Assembly (NCBI RefSeq): GCF_004335015.1
Contig: NZ_RQRU01000001.1
Location: 806,001 to 870,000 of the forward strand
Length of the DNA: 64,000 nucleotides
Source of the DNA: Psychrobacter pygoscelis
GTDB lineage: Bacteria > Pseudomonadota > Gammaproteobacteria > Pseudomonadales > Moraxellaceae
Reading direction: 5' to 3'
Below are positions 19,129 to 29,572 of the stretch, piece by piece. The notes beneath the pieces are model-generated. The model saw only the letters and a program-made list of their open reading frames with translations. It was not told the origin of the DNA and searched no databases. The translations under genes were made by a program, and so were the position numbers. Numbering within the stretch: the stretch's first letter is position 1; each line of letters starts with the position of its first letter.

Positions 19129-20598
19129 TTAAGGCTTTTGAATCACTAATACCGGAGCGTCGTCGGTTGAGAGCGTTAAAGGCTGGCTTTGTGACAGTGG
19201 CTGCAAGTTTTGCTCGCTCGGAGCTTGACCTTGAATAAATAACGCCTGCTCGAAGGCCGGCAATGCAGTCTGCATCAGCTTACCCACCACCATCTGCGGC
19301 TCAGATGGCTCAAAGCCCATCATACTCTCACGCTCATGAACTCGCGCGCTTGCCGCTTTGAAGGCAGCGGCAAAGCTAGTATTATCGCGCAGGCTCTCAG
19401 CAAAGAAGGCTTCACCAAAATAAGTCATCTCTGCTGAATTGGTACAGCCAAAAGACATCTTATCGCTACTGGCGGCGGTAATAATCACGGTGGTCGGCGA
19501 GGCCAACTCATCAATAAACGACCCTGAATAACACGCTGACACCACGATAACGCGCCAACGAATCCCTACCTTATCTAGCGTCTCTCGAAGCCATGTCGGA
19601 TCTAAATTATCCATATCGATAGGTTGGTTCTCTAACACTAGAATATCACGGTCACCATGCGAAGATAGCGTCAAAAACAGCACGTCTTCATCCGCATTCA
19701 TCTGCTGACCAATACGCCTGAGCGCTTGATAGATACTCGTCTTAGTAGCGATTGGCTCATCTGACCAACTATATTTATTATTGATCAGCACCATCGAGCG
19801 GCCACTGGTACCAAAACGAACGTCAAACAGTTGGCGAACTTGGTTAATCTCAGAGCGAAAAACATCTTGATCCGCATAGCCTGCTACCCCCAAAAAGTAC
19901 CAATCGGTCTTGCCTGGGATATTAGGTTCTACCGCCTTTAAGGCGTCTTTGAGCAATAGCGGCTGACGGTATAGCGCCGTCTCTTCAAGTACTGGCTGCA
20001 CAGGAATGAGCTTAAATATAGGCTGATCAGCGACGTTTTTTTGCCAAATGGTCAATAATGCCGCCGCCCCTATTAGTACCAATACCCGCTCCCACCAAGG
20101 CGTGCGTAAGCGTCTAGAAAAAATCCACAATAACGATACGGTCTGCCATAAAAACAGCAGTAGAAATAATCCTGGTAATAATGAATAGCTCCACTCTGGT
20201 AACCAACCTCGACTACCTAAAAACTGCACGATACTTTGCAGCAGGGCTAGCATGGTATCAGCACTTAACCATAGCACAGCTGGAACAAAAACTAGCGCAT
20301 AGTTGCCAGAACGACGAGCCAAGATAATGCCCGCTAGGACGATAATAGTCGGCCAGATTAAATAGCTAATCAGCCCCTGACTATTAAACACACTGCCACT
20401 TTCGGCAGCAAGCCAAGAAAACAAGACATTGCTAGCCAGCGCTAATATAGCAAATAATAAAAATTGCAAGAATGTCGGCTTGACCCAGCCAAAGGCACGG
20501 GTAGACCCCGCTAACATCCATAGAGCGGCGAAAATATTGGCGGCGAAATTGAGCGAAAATCGCTGGAGTGAGATGGTTTTTAACGACGCAAGTGACAA
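19129..20598 (-). CDS. Membrane-anchored C13 (legumain/caspase-like) cysteine peptidase
   Basis: A 489-residue protein with two parts. Residues about 15-190 carry five or six hydrophobic helices. Residues about 205-450 form a clan CD peptidase domain of the C13 type. The catalytic dyad is visible as H314 in TLSSHGDRD and C356 in VVSACYSGSFIDEL, each at the end of a hydrophobic strand as in legumain and GPI8. Upstream is the family feature YFLGVAGYADQDVFRSEI. The C-terminal about 40 residues are Gln/Ser/Pro-rich. Homologues occur in many proteobacteria, mostly as uncharacterised 'C13 family peptidase'. Substrate and role are unknown. Topology should decide whether the protease faces the periplasm. 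Monocistronic, between frmA and htpG. Confidence 0.8.
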   Translation of the reverse strand: MSLASLKTISLQRFSLNFAANIFAALWMLAGSTRAFGWVKPTFLQFLLFAILALASNVLFSWLAAESGSVFNSQGLISYLIWPTIIVLAGIILARRSGNYALVFVPAVLWLSADTMLALLQSIVQFLGSRGWLPEWSYSLLPGLFLLLFLWQTVSLLWIFSRRLRTPWWERVLVLIGAAALLTIWQKNVADQPIFKLIPVQPVLEETALYRQPLLLKDALKAVEPNIPGKTDWYFLGVAGYADQDVFRSEINQVRQLFDVRFGTSGRSMVLINNKYSWSDEPIATKTSIYQALRRIGQQMNADEDVLFLTLSSHGDRDILVLENQPIDMDNLDPTWLRETLDKVGIRWRVIVVSACYSGSFIDELASPTTVIITAASSDKMSFGCTNSAEMTYFGEAFFAESLRDNTSFAAAFKAASARVHERESMMGFEPSEPQMVVGKLMQTALPAFEQALFIQGQAPSEQNLQPLSQSQPLTLSTDDAPVLVIQKP

Positions 20599-20961
20599 AG
20601 AATAGAGCCTCTATCGGTCATCAATAAGACAGATCAATAAGCATAATGCCATGACTGATATCTAAATGATATATCTGCTAAATGAGAGCTGATATTGTAA
20701 TAGATTGCACCCGTACTGAGTAACACGGAATTGTAACGAGACCAACACAAGGGTTAAAGTCGTATTATAAAAGGTACGGCAGCTATAATGAAGATGGTCT
20801 AAAATAAAAACTGTCTAAAATAAATATAAGACCGCCTTCGAGCGCTCCTTCGGCCATCAAATTAAGCCATCAAATACTAAGCCATAAAAAAGGACACCCA
20901 AGGGTATCCTTTTTTATTATAGCTAGCCGATAAACTCATATATGAGTGAGTGCTAGGGGGC
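20599..20961. other. Spacer between htpG and the C13 peptidase gene
   Basis: 363 bp, AT-rich, holding the htpG terminator (20886-20915). A near-repeat 'gtctaaaataaa' occurs around 20797-20825. No gene seen. Confidence 0.4.
20886..20915 (-). terminator. Rho-independent terminator of htpG
   Basis: 9-bp stem with one mismatch (aggacaccc/gggtatcct), tiny loop, flanked by A-run and T-run on opposite sides. It lies about 46 bp after the htpG stop on the minus strand. Confidence 0.8.
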
Positions 20962-22929
20962 TTATTTAAGTAGCAGCTCGTTGACGCGTTTTAGATAGGC
21001 TGCTGGGTCCTCAAGCTGACCACCATCGGCCAGAAGTGCTTGATCAAAGATCACTTGCGCCAGATCATCAAACTGCCCACTACCCTCTAGCTTCTGAATT
21101 AGCGGATGGTTAGGGTTAACTTCAAGCGTTGGCTTGATATCAGGGACCTCTTGGCCCATCTGCTTGAGCATCTGTACCATTTGCGGCGTTAATTCACCAT
21201 CGCCGACGACCAAACACGCTGGGCTATCGACGAGACGATTAGAGACTTTAACGTCTTTAGCGCGATCACCTAATACCGTCTTCAGCTTATCTACTACTGG
21301 CTTTAAGCTCTCTTGCGCTTTTTCAGCCTCTGCCTTTTCTTCTTCGTCTTGCAGGTCACCTAGATCTACCGCACCTTTGGCGATGTTCTGTAATGGTGTA
21401 CCGTCAAATTCCGTTAAGAAGTTCATTGCCCACTCATCGACGCGGCTGGTCATGAGGATAACCTCAATACCTTTTTTCTTAAACAGCTCAAGTTGTGGGC
21501 TGTTTTTGGCAGCAGCAAGGCTATCAGCAGTCAGATAATAGATGGCTTTCTGACCATCTTTCATACGCTCTTTATAATCGGCAAAGCTGGTCTCAAGACC
21601 ATCATGCGTGCTGGTCGCATAGCGCAGCAGCTTAGCGATACGCTCTTGATTACCCATGTCTTCGCCCAAGCCTTCTTTGATCACATCGCCAAACTCAGTG
21701 TAGAATTGCTTGAACTTCTCTTGCTTGTCGCTATCTTCGCTATTGGCTAGGCTAGCTAGCAAAGTCAAGACACGACGCGCGTTACCATCACGGATAGATT
21801 TAACATCGCGCGATTCTTGTAATAGCTCACGGCTGACGTTGAGTGGTAGATCAGCAGAGTCAATTACCCCTTTTACAAAACGCAGATACATGGGTAACAG
21901 CTGCTCTGCGTCATCCATGATAAACACACGCTTCACATACAGCTTAAGGCCATGCTGCTGCTCACGAGCATAGAGGTCAAATGGGGCTTTTTTAGGAATG
22001 TACAACAGCTGGGTATACTGAACGCGGCCTTCAACGCGGTTATGGGTCCACGCTAGTGGCTCATCGAAGTCATAAGTGATGTTCTTATAGAAGTCGACGT
22101 ATTCATCATCATCAATCTCAGAGCTTGAGCGGGTCCATAAAGCGCTAGCTTTGTTGATCGTCTCCCACTCATCCGTCAGCACCATCTCACCAGCAGGGGC
22201 GCTATTGTCGTCACTGTCTTCATCCTTGACATCTTCTTGCCAGACTTCTTTTCGCATCTGGATCGGCAAGCTGATATGGTCAGAGTACTTATTCACGAGG
22301 CGTTTTATCTTACTACGATCAAGGTAGTTGTCTTCGCCCTCAGTGTACTCTTCTTTTAGATGAAGGGTGATACTCGTACCACGCTCTGCCTTACTAATGG
22401 TCTCGGTGGTAAACTTACCCGTACCATCAGACACCCAGCGAACGCCTTGATCAGCAGGATCACCAGCTTTACGCGATTCAACCGTGATCTTATCCGCCAC
22501 GATAAAACCTGAATAAAAGCCCACGCCGAACTGACCAATAAGATTGCCATCTTGTTTTTGTGAGTCAGAGAGCTTTTCTAAGAAAGCCTTAGTTCCTGAC
22601 TTAGCAATCGTACCTAGATTTTCAATGGCGTCTGCTTCATTCATACCAATACCGTTGTCGATGAAGCTGACGGTCTTAGCGGCTTCATCCACATCAATGC
22701 GAATACGCAGCTCACCGTCGTTTTCATAGAGGCTGTCATCACCAGTCGCCTCAAAACGTAGCTTATCGCAAGCGTCAGAAGCATTAGACACTAGCTCACG
22801 AACAAAGATATCAGCGTTAGAATATAATGAATGGGTCACTAGGTGCAAAAGCTGCGCCACTTCAGCCTCAAAGACGTGCTGCTGCGGTTGCTGATCAGAT
22901 TGCGCCTTAGCTTGATTATTGTCGCTCAT
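20962..22929 (-). CDS. htpG: Molecular chaperone HtpG (Hsp90 family)
   Basis: ATP-dependent cytoplasmic chaperone of 655 residues. The GHKL ATPase domain (about 15-240) shows [15 protein letters not shown], the nucleotide motif DNGIGMN and [13 protein letters not shown]. The middle domain contains [11 protein letters not shown] and [14 protein letters not shown]. The C-terminal dimerisation domain follows. Slightly longer than the 620-640 typical, owing to acidic insertions (about 235-250 and about 525-545). AAGAGG upstream of the ATG supports the start. Single transcription unit. Confidence 0.98.
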   Translation of the reverse strand: MSDNNQAKAQSDQQPQQHVFEAEVAQLLHLVTHSLYSNADIFVRELVSNASDACDKLRFEATGDDSLYENDGELRIRIDVDEAAKTVSFIDNGIGMNEADAIENLGTIAKSGTKAFLEKLSDSQKQDGNLIGQFGVGFYSGFIVADKITVESRKAGDPADQGVRWVSDGTGKFTTETISKAERGTSITLHLKEEYTEGEDNYLDRSKIKRLVNKYSDHISLPIQMRKEVWQEDVKDEDSDDNSAPAGEMVLTDEWETINKASALWTRSSSEIDDDEYVDFYKNITYDFDEPLAWTHNRVEGRVQYTQLLYIPKKAPFDLYAREQQHGLKLYVKRVFIMDDAEQLLPMYLRFVKGVIDSADLPLNVSRELLQESRDVKSIRDGNARRVLTLLASLANSEDSDKQEKFKQFYTEFGDVIKEGLGEDMGNQERIAKLLRYATSTHDGLETSFADYKERMKDGQKAIYYLTADSLAAAKNSPQLELFKKKGIEVILMTSRVDEWAMNFLTEFDGTPLQNIAKGAVDLGDLQDEEEKAEAEKAQESLKPVVDKLKTVLGDRAKDVKVSNRLVDSPACLVVGDGELTPQMVQMLKQMGQEVPDIKPTLEVNPNHPLIQKLEGSGQFDDLAQVIFDQALLADGGQLEDPAAYLKRVNELLLK

Positions 22930-23176
22930 AATATCCTCTTAACCATTATTAATATTCGATTGAATGGACTGTAATCATTACAGCCTTAGTTCCACTAATA
23001 GGGGCTAAGCACTCAATTTTCAAGCTGCATTTTGTCTTTAATAATTTTTATATGCCGCTACGAACTATTAGACGACTATAAAAATAAAGCGATTGATCAT
23101 TAAAAAACGCTACTAGCCTAGTGGCACCATTGACTAAATATTCAAAAACATGGCTAAGACGAGCAATACTAAGCGA

Positions 23177-24133
23177 TTAAGAGCTAACTTGCTCGACAGG
23201 GATTCTCAGAGCTTTAGGCAAGCTAAAAGTTACGTTTTCCTCGATACCATCAAGCTCATTGGGTAGCTGACCGCCCCAAGCTTGGATTTGACTAAGCACG
23301 TCTTGAATAAGTACCTCAGGCGCAGAAGCACCAGCCGTGACGCCGACGCTTTTGACACCGTCAAACCAAGCTTGATCCATCTCGCCTGCATTATCGATTA
23401 GATACGCCCGGCAGGCCATTCTCTCTGCCAGTTCACGCAGACGATTAGAGTTTGATGAATTAGGCGAGCCGACGACCAGCACCACCTCGCAGCGGCTGGC
23501 TAAGTCTTTGACCGCATCCTGCCGGTTCTGCGTGGCATAGCAAATATCATCTTTACGCGGTCCTTGAATCTCGGGAAATTTGCTCCTTAGAGCATCAATA
23601 ACCACCGCTGTATCGTCCATAGACAGGGTCGTTTGTGTCACAAAGGCCAGCTTACTGGGATTGCGTACTTCAAGTTTGGCGACATCTGCCTCATCTTCTA
23701 CTAAGTGGATTCGCCCACCATGCTGACGATTGAAGCGTCCCATAGTTCCTTCAACTTCCGGATGGCCTGCATGACCGATGAGCACTGCATCCATGCCTTC
23801 TCGAGCAAATTTCGATACTTCAATATGTACCTTGGTCACTAGCGGGCAGGTGGCGTCAAATACGGTAAGGTCACGGCGCTCGGCCTCTTCTTCGACCGCT
23901 TTTGACACCCCATGCGCGGAGAAAATAACAATAGCACCATCGGGCACTTCATCAAGCTCTTCGACGAAGACCGCGCCACGATTGGCCAAGTCAGACACCA
24001 CAAATTTATTGTGGACGACTTCATGACGCACATAAATGGGTGGCTCAAAGCGGGCTAAAGCCTCATTGACAATAGCAATGGCTCGATCAACGCCAGCGCA
24101 AAAGCCACGAGGGTTGGCAAGATAAATTTGCAT
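23177..24133 (-). CDS. ispH: 4-hydroxy-3-methylbut-2-enyl diphosphate reductase
   Basis: Last enzyme of the MEP isoprenoid pathway. It reduces HMBPP to IPP and DMAPP using a [4Fe-4S] cluster. The 318-residue protein begins [19 protein letters not shown], with the first cluster Cys in RGFCAGV. The other two cluster cysteines lie in DATCPLV and [10 protein letters not shown]. Conserved [16 protein letters not shown] and [10 protein letters not shown] are present. An in-frame start five codons upstream exists, but the family start is at 24133. Monocistronic and divergent from gmk. Confidence 0.97.
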   Translation of the reverse strand: MQIYLANPRGFCAGVDRAIAIVNEALARFEPPIYVRHEVVHNKFVVSDLANRGAVFVEELDEVPDGAIVIFSAHGVSKAVEEEAERRDLTVFDATCPLVTKVHIEVSKFAREGMDAVLIGHAGHPEVEGTMGRFNRQHGGRIHLVEDEADVAKLEVRNPSKLAFVTQTTLSMDDTAVVIDALRSKFPEIQGPRKDDICYATQNRQDAVKDLASRCEVVLVVGSPNSSNSNRLRELAERMACRAYLIDNAGEMDQAWFDGVKSVGVTAGASAPEVLIQDVLSQIQAWGGQLPNELDGIEENVTFSLPKALRIPVEQVSS

Positions 24134-24717
24134 AATAGACCTTAGCAATGGATAATTCTGATAGTCAATGTATGAGGGCGCTTCAGTACATCATCAACAA
24201 ACAATTGAGCGGCAAGTCAACATAGTGATGCACAAGCTGTTAATAGATTAATAGCTCAATGTTTCGGCTATGCCCTCAATGAGTGCGGCCTAGCATAGGC
24301 TTTGGCCTCCATTGATACCAATTTTATAAGATAATTTGCCTATACTTTAGCATATCTCAGGGCTATTTCTTGAATGAAATAATGATTTCATAACCAATTC
24401 ATCATCTATCTGTCAGCAGCAATTTATGGTTAATCAATGAAGTAAACGGTCATCGTATTAGAAGCTATAAAGAGTGTACCCTACCAAGCTGCGGCCCGTC
24501 TTCCTAAGACCATCGCCGAGCTTTTAGACTTCGCGCTTTAGACAAAAACTTCATAATAAAAACGCCCTTGTAATATAATGTCTGGCCTAAAAGTTACGCA
24601 AAACTGTAGCTTTTTTGACATTATAAGTATTAAATCGGCACTACCCTGTTGCCCTATAGCAGTTTGACAGCTAACCATACTTTTAAACGACGATCACTCA
24701 GCAAAGAGACACATCCT
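24134..24717. other. Divergent spacer ispH / gmk
   Basis: 584 bp without a supported gene. A -10-like TATAAT (24574-24579) points toward gmk but lacks a good -35. An in-frame TTG at 24649 could extend Gmk by 23 non-family residues; I reject it. Confidence 0.4.
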
Positions 24718-25347
24718 ATGACAGGCTCCCTTTTTATCATTACCGCCGCTTCTGGTACTGGAAAAACCTCCCTTGTAAAGCAGCTGCTGGCGACCACCAA
24801 TGATTTAGCGGTTAGCATCTCGCACACAACCCGTGATCCACGGCCGGGTGAGACCGATGGTATCCATTATCACTTTACCGATACTGAGTCATTCGTAGCG
24901 GGGATAAAAGCTGGGCAGTTTTTAGAGCATGCCGAAGTATTTGGCAACTATTATGGTACCTCGCACGCCAGTGTCACCGCGCAGCTTGAAGCGGGTGTCG
25001 ATGTCATTTTAGAGATCGACTGGCAAGGTGCGCTGCAAGTCAAAAAGCTTTTTGACGATGTCACTATGATATTCATCTTACCACCAAGCCTGGCGACGTT
25101 GCGTCAGCGCTTAGCGGGACGTGGTCAAGATACGCTTGAAGTCATCAATACGCGTTTAGCGGGTGCTGTCGATGAGATGCGTCAATATGTCAATTTTGAT
25201 TACGTCGTTATTAATGATCATTTTGAATCAGCACTTTATGAGCTCAAGGCGATTATTGTCGCCAAACGTCAGACCCTTGATCGGCAGCAGCAGCGCTATC
25301 AGAGTACCATTGAGGCACTAATGGCTGATGAGAGTTACTCTAAATAG
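24718..25347 (+). CDS. gmk: Guanylate kinase
   Basis: Phosphorylates GMP to GDP with ATP. The 209-residue protein starts [20 protein letters not shown] with the P-loop, followed by [19 protein letters not shown] (GMP-binding) and the DWQGALQV and IFILPP motifs. The ATG at 24718 gives the standard length. It heads the conserved gmk-rpoZ-spoT neighbourhood, linking GTP supply, RNA polymerase omega and (p)ppGpp metabolism. Confidence 0.98.
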   Translation: MTGSLFIITAASGTGKTSLVKQLLATTNDLAVSISHTTRDPRPGETDGIHYHFTDTESFVAGIKAGQFLEHAEVFGNYYGTSHASVTAQLEAGVDVILEIDWQGALQVKKLFDDVTMIFILPPSLATLRQRLAGRGQDTLEVINTRLAGAVDEMRQYVNFDYVVINDHFESALYELKAIIVAKRQTLDRQQQRYQSTIEALMADESYSK

Positions 25348-25617
25348 CCACCCGGACTTTGAAGCGGCAGCGGCAAGGTTGGCTAGCATTATTGAGCTTC
25401 ATGTGACCTTGTCTGAGACATTGCTAGCTCATCATTATAGTTATTGGTATAGACTAATATACAGCGGTCTAAAGCGATTTTGCTGTGCTGCTGATGAATT
25501 TTTGTTATAATGTTGGGTTATCAATTCTTCATTCACTAGTAATACTTTGTCAAATAAGTATTTATTAGTCCTTTTCTCATAGAGTTTTTCCCACAGAATA
25601 CAGACACCGAGGTAGAC

Positions 25618-25878
25618 ATGGCACGCGTAACTATTGAAGATTGTTTAGACAACGTTGACAACCGATTTGAACTCATTTTGGTGGCCAGTAAGCGTGCGCG
25701 CCAACTCGCTAAAGGTATCTCAGAGCCAATGGTCACTGTCGACAATGATAAGCCCACGGTACTAGCGCTACGTGAAATAGCGGCTGGCAAAATCACTCGC
25801 GACATCCTGACACAGCCTGAGCATAACTTTGCCACCAGCTCTTTAGATCTTGCTCTATCTGGCAATCACGGCTTTTAA
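25618..25878 (+). CDS. rpoZ: RNA polymerase omega subunit
   Basis: An 86-residue omega protein: [20 protein letters not shown], then [11 protein letters not shown] and the conserved [15 protein letters not shown]. It helps assemble RNA polymerase and, in enterics, contributes to a ppGpp site. GAGG is 7 bases before the ATG. It lies 270 bp after gmk and is followed by a terminator at 26031, so spoT may need its own promoter. Confidence 0.98.
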   Translation: MARVTIEDCLDNVDNRFELILVASKRARQLAKGISEPMVTVDNDKPTVLALREIAAGKITRDILTQPEHNFATSSLDLALSGNHGF

Positions 25879-26443
25879 TCGTCAAGCTGCGCCTTTTAAT
25901 ATCTACTGTAGCTCTAACTATGGACCACAAAAAGTCCATACAACGATTAGGATGAATCAAAATAAGCAAAATCTGAGGCATTAGATTCGCATTTATATAT
26001 AATCCTAATGATGAATGTTTAAAAATATCAACCACAGTCTATTGCTGTGGTTTTTTTTACGTGCTATTTTTCTTACTAAGATTACTTTTATTAAGTGACG
26101 ATATCTCATATGTTTTTGCGCATTATATGTTGACATTTAAGCCTAATTAAGCTTAATTAGAACTTAGGATTGAATTTAGTCGCTTACGTCTCGCTCCCTC
26201 TTGGTCACTGGTAACAGCGGCTTTTTTTATCGGTATAATTTTTCGCTTCTAAGACTTGACAATTGTTATTATTCTATCCCTTTGGGGGCGACTTATCTAA
26301 TTCGTCAGTCAATAGCACAGCGCTCAGCTCACTTTTTGGGTTAGTGCTTATAGCGTAAAGTAAAAAATATAAAATGGGATGGTTGTCGTTAGACTCTCAC
26401 TACTGTTAGATATTCATCAAGCGTAAATCAGGAACCCTCTACC
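25879..26443. other. Spacer rpoZ / spoT
   Basis: 565 bp containing the rpoZ terminator (26031-26058). Downstream are a -10-like TATAAT (26234-26239) and an isolated TTGACA (26256-26261). These are not correctly paired with each other. A promoter for spoT is expected here, but I cannot place it confidently. Confidence 0.45.
26031..26058 (+). terminator. Rho-independent terminator after rpoZ
   Basis: 7-bp stem accacag/ctgtggt with a 7-nt loop, followed by eight T. It lies about 150 bp after the rpoZ stop. Confidence 0.85.
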
Positions 26444-28627
26444 ATGAGCCAAACCCTACCCAAACTCAGCCATCATTTGGTAGATGATGCCCAATACAAC
26501 CTGATGCGCGCTGTGGGCTATCTCACAGCAGACGAGCGCGCTGATATCCTAGATGCCTGCCACTTTGGTGATGTGGCTCATATCAAAGACAAGAGAAAAT
26601 CAGGCGAGCCTTATATCACCCACCCAATAGCGGTCGCAGAGATCTTAGCTGGATTTCGCTTAGATCGCGACACTATTATCGCTGCTATCTTGCATGACAC
26701 CGTTGAAGATACGGAAGTGACACACGAGCAGATTACTGAGCGATACGGTGATACGGTCGCTCGACTGGTCGATGGGGTAACGAAGCTTAAGTCCTCCAAA
26801 CATGACAAGCTACAAAATAAAGCCGCAACCTTTCATAAGATACTGACCGCCACCCTTGATGACCCCCGCGTCCTGATTATCAAGCTTGCTGACCGACTAC
26901 ACAACATGTCAACGCTAGATGCGGTTAGGCCAGAAAAGCAGCGCGCTACGGCGCGGGAGACGCTTGACTTTTATATTCCGTTTGCCCGGCTTATGGGTCT
27001 CAACGATATTGCCGACTATATCGAAGTGCTGTGTTATCGTAATCTTGATCACGTCATGTATACCAAGCTGTCTGACAAGATCTTGCAGCATGGTCTCGGT
27101 CGCAACTTTACCAAAGAGGGAATCCATCATTACTTGACCTATGTACTTGATAATCTTGGGCTACATGGTCATGTCAAGGTACTGGATAACCGCGTGGCCA
27201 TGTATCGACGATTTTTCCGAAACCGTGGTGAGTTAAGCGATTTACTGCGGCATTATGCGTTCGAGATTGTGTTAAACAGTGTCGAAGCTTGCGACAAGCT
27301 TGCCTACTATCTCATCACCAAGTACAAAATCAGTGATGCCAACATTCAAGACAATATTCGCAGACCTTTACCAGGCGGTAATCAGTCGCTGACCCTTACC
27401 TATGAGCGGGTCAATGACACCATCAAAGTCACTATCATGACCAAGCAGATGCAAAAAGCCGCCAAGCTCGGTGCTATCGGTGCTAATTCAGCTTCTGAAG
27501 CCAGTCAGGCTGTCATTCAAGCCTCACTGCGTAATTTAAAAGATTTGGTCAGCGATAGTATCAGCGGCTCAGAATACGAGGCTGACATCGACTTTCAGTC
27601 GGCAGTAGCTACTATTGATGCCTTGATGAACTACCTACACTCAAGCAAAATCCTCTGCTACAGTCCGCAAGGCCGAGCTTACGAGCTGCCGCGCGGTGCC
27701 ACAGCGCTAGACTTTGCCTATGCGGTAGGTCCGTTTGTCGGTAATATCGCCGTGGGCGCACTTATTGATGATGCGCCAGCCAAGCTAGGCACGGTCCTAC
27801 AAGATGGTCAAAAAGTTCAAATCGAAATCGATAGCGAGTCAGCACCTAAAGCAGAGTGGCTAGGATTTATTGTCACCAACAAAGCTCGCGAACAGGTGCT
27901 ACGCTGGTTCAAGGATTTGTCTGCAGTAGAAAAGCAACACCACGGTGAACAAGCGCTTGATCGCGCCCTAAGCACCTATCAAAAAGGGCTTAAAGACCTT
28001 AACGAAGCTGATTGGGACAATTTATTTGCTTGGCGTGGTATCAGCTCAAAAGCTGAGCTTTTTGAGCAAATTAGCCAAGGAAAGCTCCTGCCGCAGCTGG
28101 TAGTCTCAAGGCTCTTTAGCGAAGCAGTCGCTGACAAGCAAGCTGAAGACGAAGCCATTGGTAAGCGGCAATCACAACATGAAGTCGCTACTGCCGCAGG
28201 AGTTGAGCTGGCGCTGGCCAACTGCTGCCACCCCATATACGGCGACCCCATCCTCGGGCATCAGTCGCGCCATGGTTTGGTCGTCCATCGCCACAAGTGC
28301 TTCTCCCTTGACGCCATTCGGAAAGACCACCCTTATCAGATTATTCAGCTCAGCTGGCGTGATCAAGACGATTCAGACAATGCTCCCGGCGACAAAACTT
28401 ATTATCTTGCCTACCTAAAGCTCTCCACCGTGCTCACTGATGAGCAAGTCAGCGAAGTTATCTACCACTTACGTGAGCTGGATATCGGCATCGAAAAGAT
28501 CGATGTTCGCGCCAGTGATACTGATATTCATCTACTGGTCTTGAGCCGTAAGCATCTGGCTCAGGCTATCACCACCCTACGCGCCTTGCTTGACTTTCCT
28601 AATATCAGACGCCTATATCAACTATAA
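26444..28627 (+). CDS. spoT: SpoT-type RSH protein, (p)ppGpp hydrolase with degenerate synthetase domain
   Basis: A 727-residue long RSH protein. The HD hydrolase domain is intact: H60, H84-D85, E88-D89 and D150 in KLADRLHNM. The synthetase domain (about 235-390) is eroded. The GRxKxxYSIxxKM loop is not present, and the catalytic D of DxYAFR is replaced (LRHYAFEIV, about 268-276). YQSLHT has become NQSLTL, and the VEVQIRT glutamate position is Lys (about 328, IKVTIMT). TGS (LPRGATALDFAYAVG), the Cys/His zinc region (ANCCHPIYGDPILGH) and a C-terminal ACT domain follow. Published work on Acinetobacter SpoT describes a hydrolase-only enzyme with a pseudo-synthetase domain. I infer the same here, with synthesis left to a RelA elsewhere. 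Confidence 0.93.
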   Translation: MSQTLPKLSHHLVDDAQYNLMRAVGYLTADERADILDACHFGDVAHIKDKRKSGEPYITHPIAVAEILAGFRLDRDTIIAAILHDTVEDTEVTHEQITERYGDTVARLVDGVTKLKSSKHDKLQNKAATFHKILTATLDDPRVLIIKLADRLHNMSTLDAVRPEKQRATARETLDFYIPFARLMGLNDIADYIEVLCYRNLDHVMYTKLSDKILQHGLGRNFTKEGIHHYLTYVLDNLGLHGHVKVLDNRVAMYRRFFRNRGELSDLLRHYAFEIVLNSVEACDKLAYYLITKYKISDANIQDNIRRPLPGGNQSLTLTYERVNDTIKVTIMTKQMQKAAKLGAIGANSASEASQAVIQASLRNLKDLVSDSISGSEYEADIDFQSAVATIDALMNYLHSSKILCYSPQGRAYELPRGATALDFAYAVGPFVGNIAVGALIDDAPAKLGTVLQDGQKVQIEIDSESAPKAEWLGFIVTNKAREQVLRWFKDLSAVEKQHHGEQALDRALSTYQKGLKDLNEADWDNLFAWRGISSKAELFEQISQGKLLPQLVVSRLFSEAVADKQAEDEAIGKRQSQHEVATAAGVELALANCCHPIYGDPILGHQSRHGLVVHRHKCFSLDAIRKDHPYQIIQLSWRDQDDSDNAPGDKTYYLAYLKLSTVLTDEQVSEVIYHLRELDIGIEKIDVRASDTDIHLLVLSRKHLAQAITTLRALLDFPNIRRLYQL

Positions 28628-29071
28628 GCTAGGTAGCTAATCTGGCCTTTTGCTATTATCGTCAAGCGCCAATTCGACTGTTGCGCGGCCATGAGTGCTA
28701 CTAAACATTGCTATTAAGCAGCACTCAAGTAGCATGGTCTCATTCGCACTTTACCAATGAGGATAGCCACTGCAATGAGGGTTCAAGAACCTTGTTATGA
28801 CTAAGAATGGCTGTTTTATCCAAGCGGTTGAGCTATCAGAACTTTTAGACATCCTATTTAAATACTCTAACTTTTAGATACTGTAGCCCTCCCCAGTCTT
28901 GCTACAACCTAAACTTCCCTTAACGGCATCCAAACTCAACGCTAAACTCAACTGTAGCCACTATGAATCAGACAAGATTCTGCTACACTATACTTTTTCT
29001 TCTCATATGGGCATAGTTAAGTTTTTAACCTTGCTCATATACTTTATTGACACTTATATAGGATCTCATGT
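28628..29071. other. Spacer spoT / ridA
   Basis: 444 bp, no gene supported. A weak inverted repeat (28692-28699 with 28720-28727, 8 bp) and a 5+5 hairpin near 28781 are present. Just before ridA, TTGCTC (29031) and TATATA (29055) are promoter-like, but too near the ATG for a normal leader. Confidence 0.35.
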
Positions 29072-29467
29072 ATGCCACGCCAAATTATCCATACCGACAA
29101 TGCTCCAGCCGCTGTAGGCACTTATTCACAGGCTGTAAAAGTCTCTACCGACGCTGGTAGTACGGTCTACATGTCCGGTCAGATTGGTCTTGACCCTAAA
29201 ACTATGGTGATGAGAGAAGGCTTTGCCGCTCAGGCCGTGCAGGTCATGGACAATATTGAAGCTGTGGTTAAAGCTGCAGGTGGTACGCTGGCTGATGTGG
29301 TGAAATTCAACGTGTTCCTGACTGATTTAAACGACTTTGCCGCTCTAAATGAGCTGTTTGTCGCCCGACTCCCCAAGCCATACCCTGCCCGCTCTGCTGT
29401 TCAAGTTGCTGCTCTCCCTAAAGATGCTGTGGTAGAGATTGAGACGATCTTATTCATTGAAGACTAA
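29072..29467 (+). CDS. ridA: RidA family enamine/imine deaminase
   Basis: Hydrolyses reactive enamine/imine intermediates such as 2-aminoacrylate made by PLP enzymes. A 131-residue YjgF/RidA protein with GTYSQAVKV, VYMSGQIGLDP, the VVKFNVFLTDLNDF region, the substrate-carboxylate Arg in PARSAVQVAALP, and the terminal VEIETILFIED. It follows spoT, as in many gammaproteobacteria. Confidence 0.95.
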   Translation: MPRQIIHTDNAPAAVGTYSQAVKVSTDAGSTVYMSGQIGLDPKTMVMREGFAAQAVQVMDNIEAVVKAAGGTLADVVKFNVFLTDLNDFAALNELFVARLPKPYPARSAVQVAALPKDAVVEIETILFIED

Positions 29468-29572
29468 TCTTATTATTTTTTAGCCATATCGTGCAGCTGG
29501 TCAGTCTATAGTGATGTAGCTACACGATAGCTGGCTAGATTATCTTGGCTATTACACTGTTTTGTTGGATTC

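Noticed and set aside
28899-29117. 72-codon frame before ridA
   Set aside because: It overlaps the ridA start, is not family-like and lacks a ribosome binding site.
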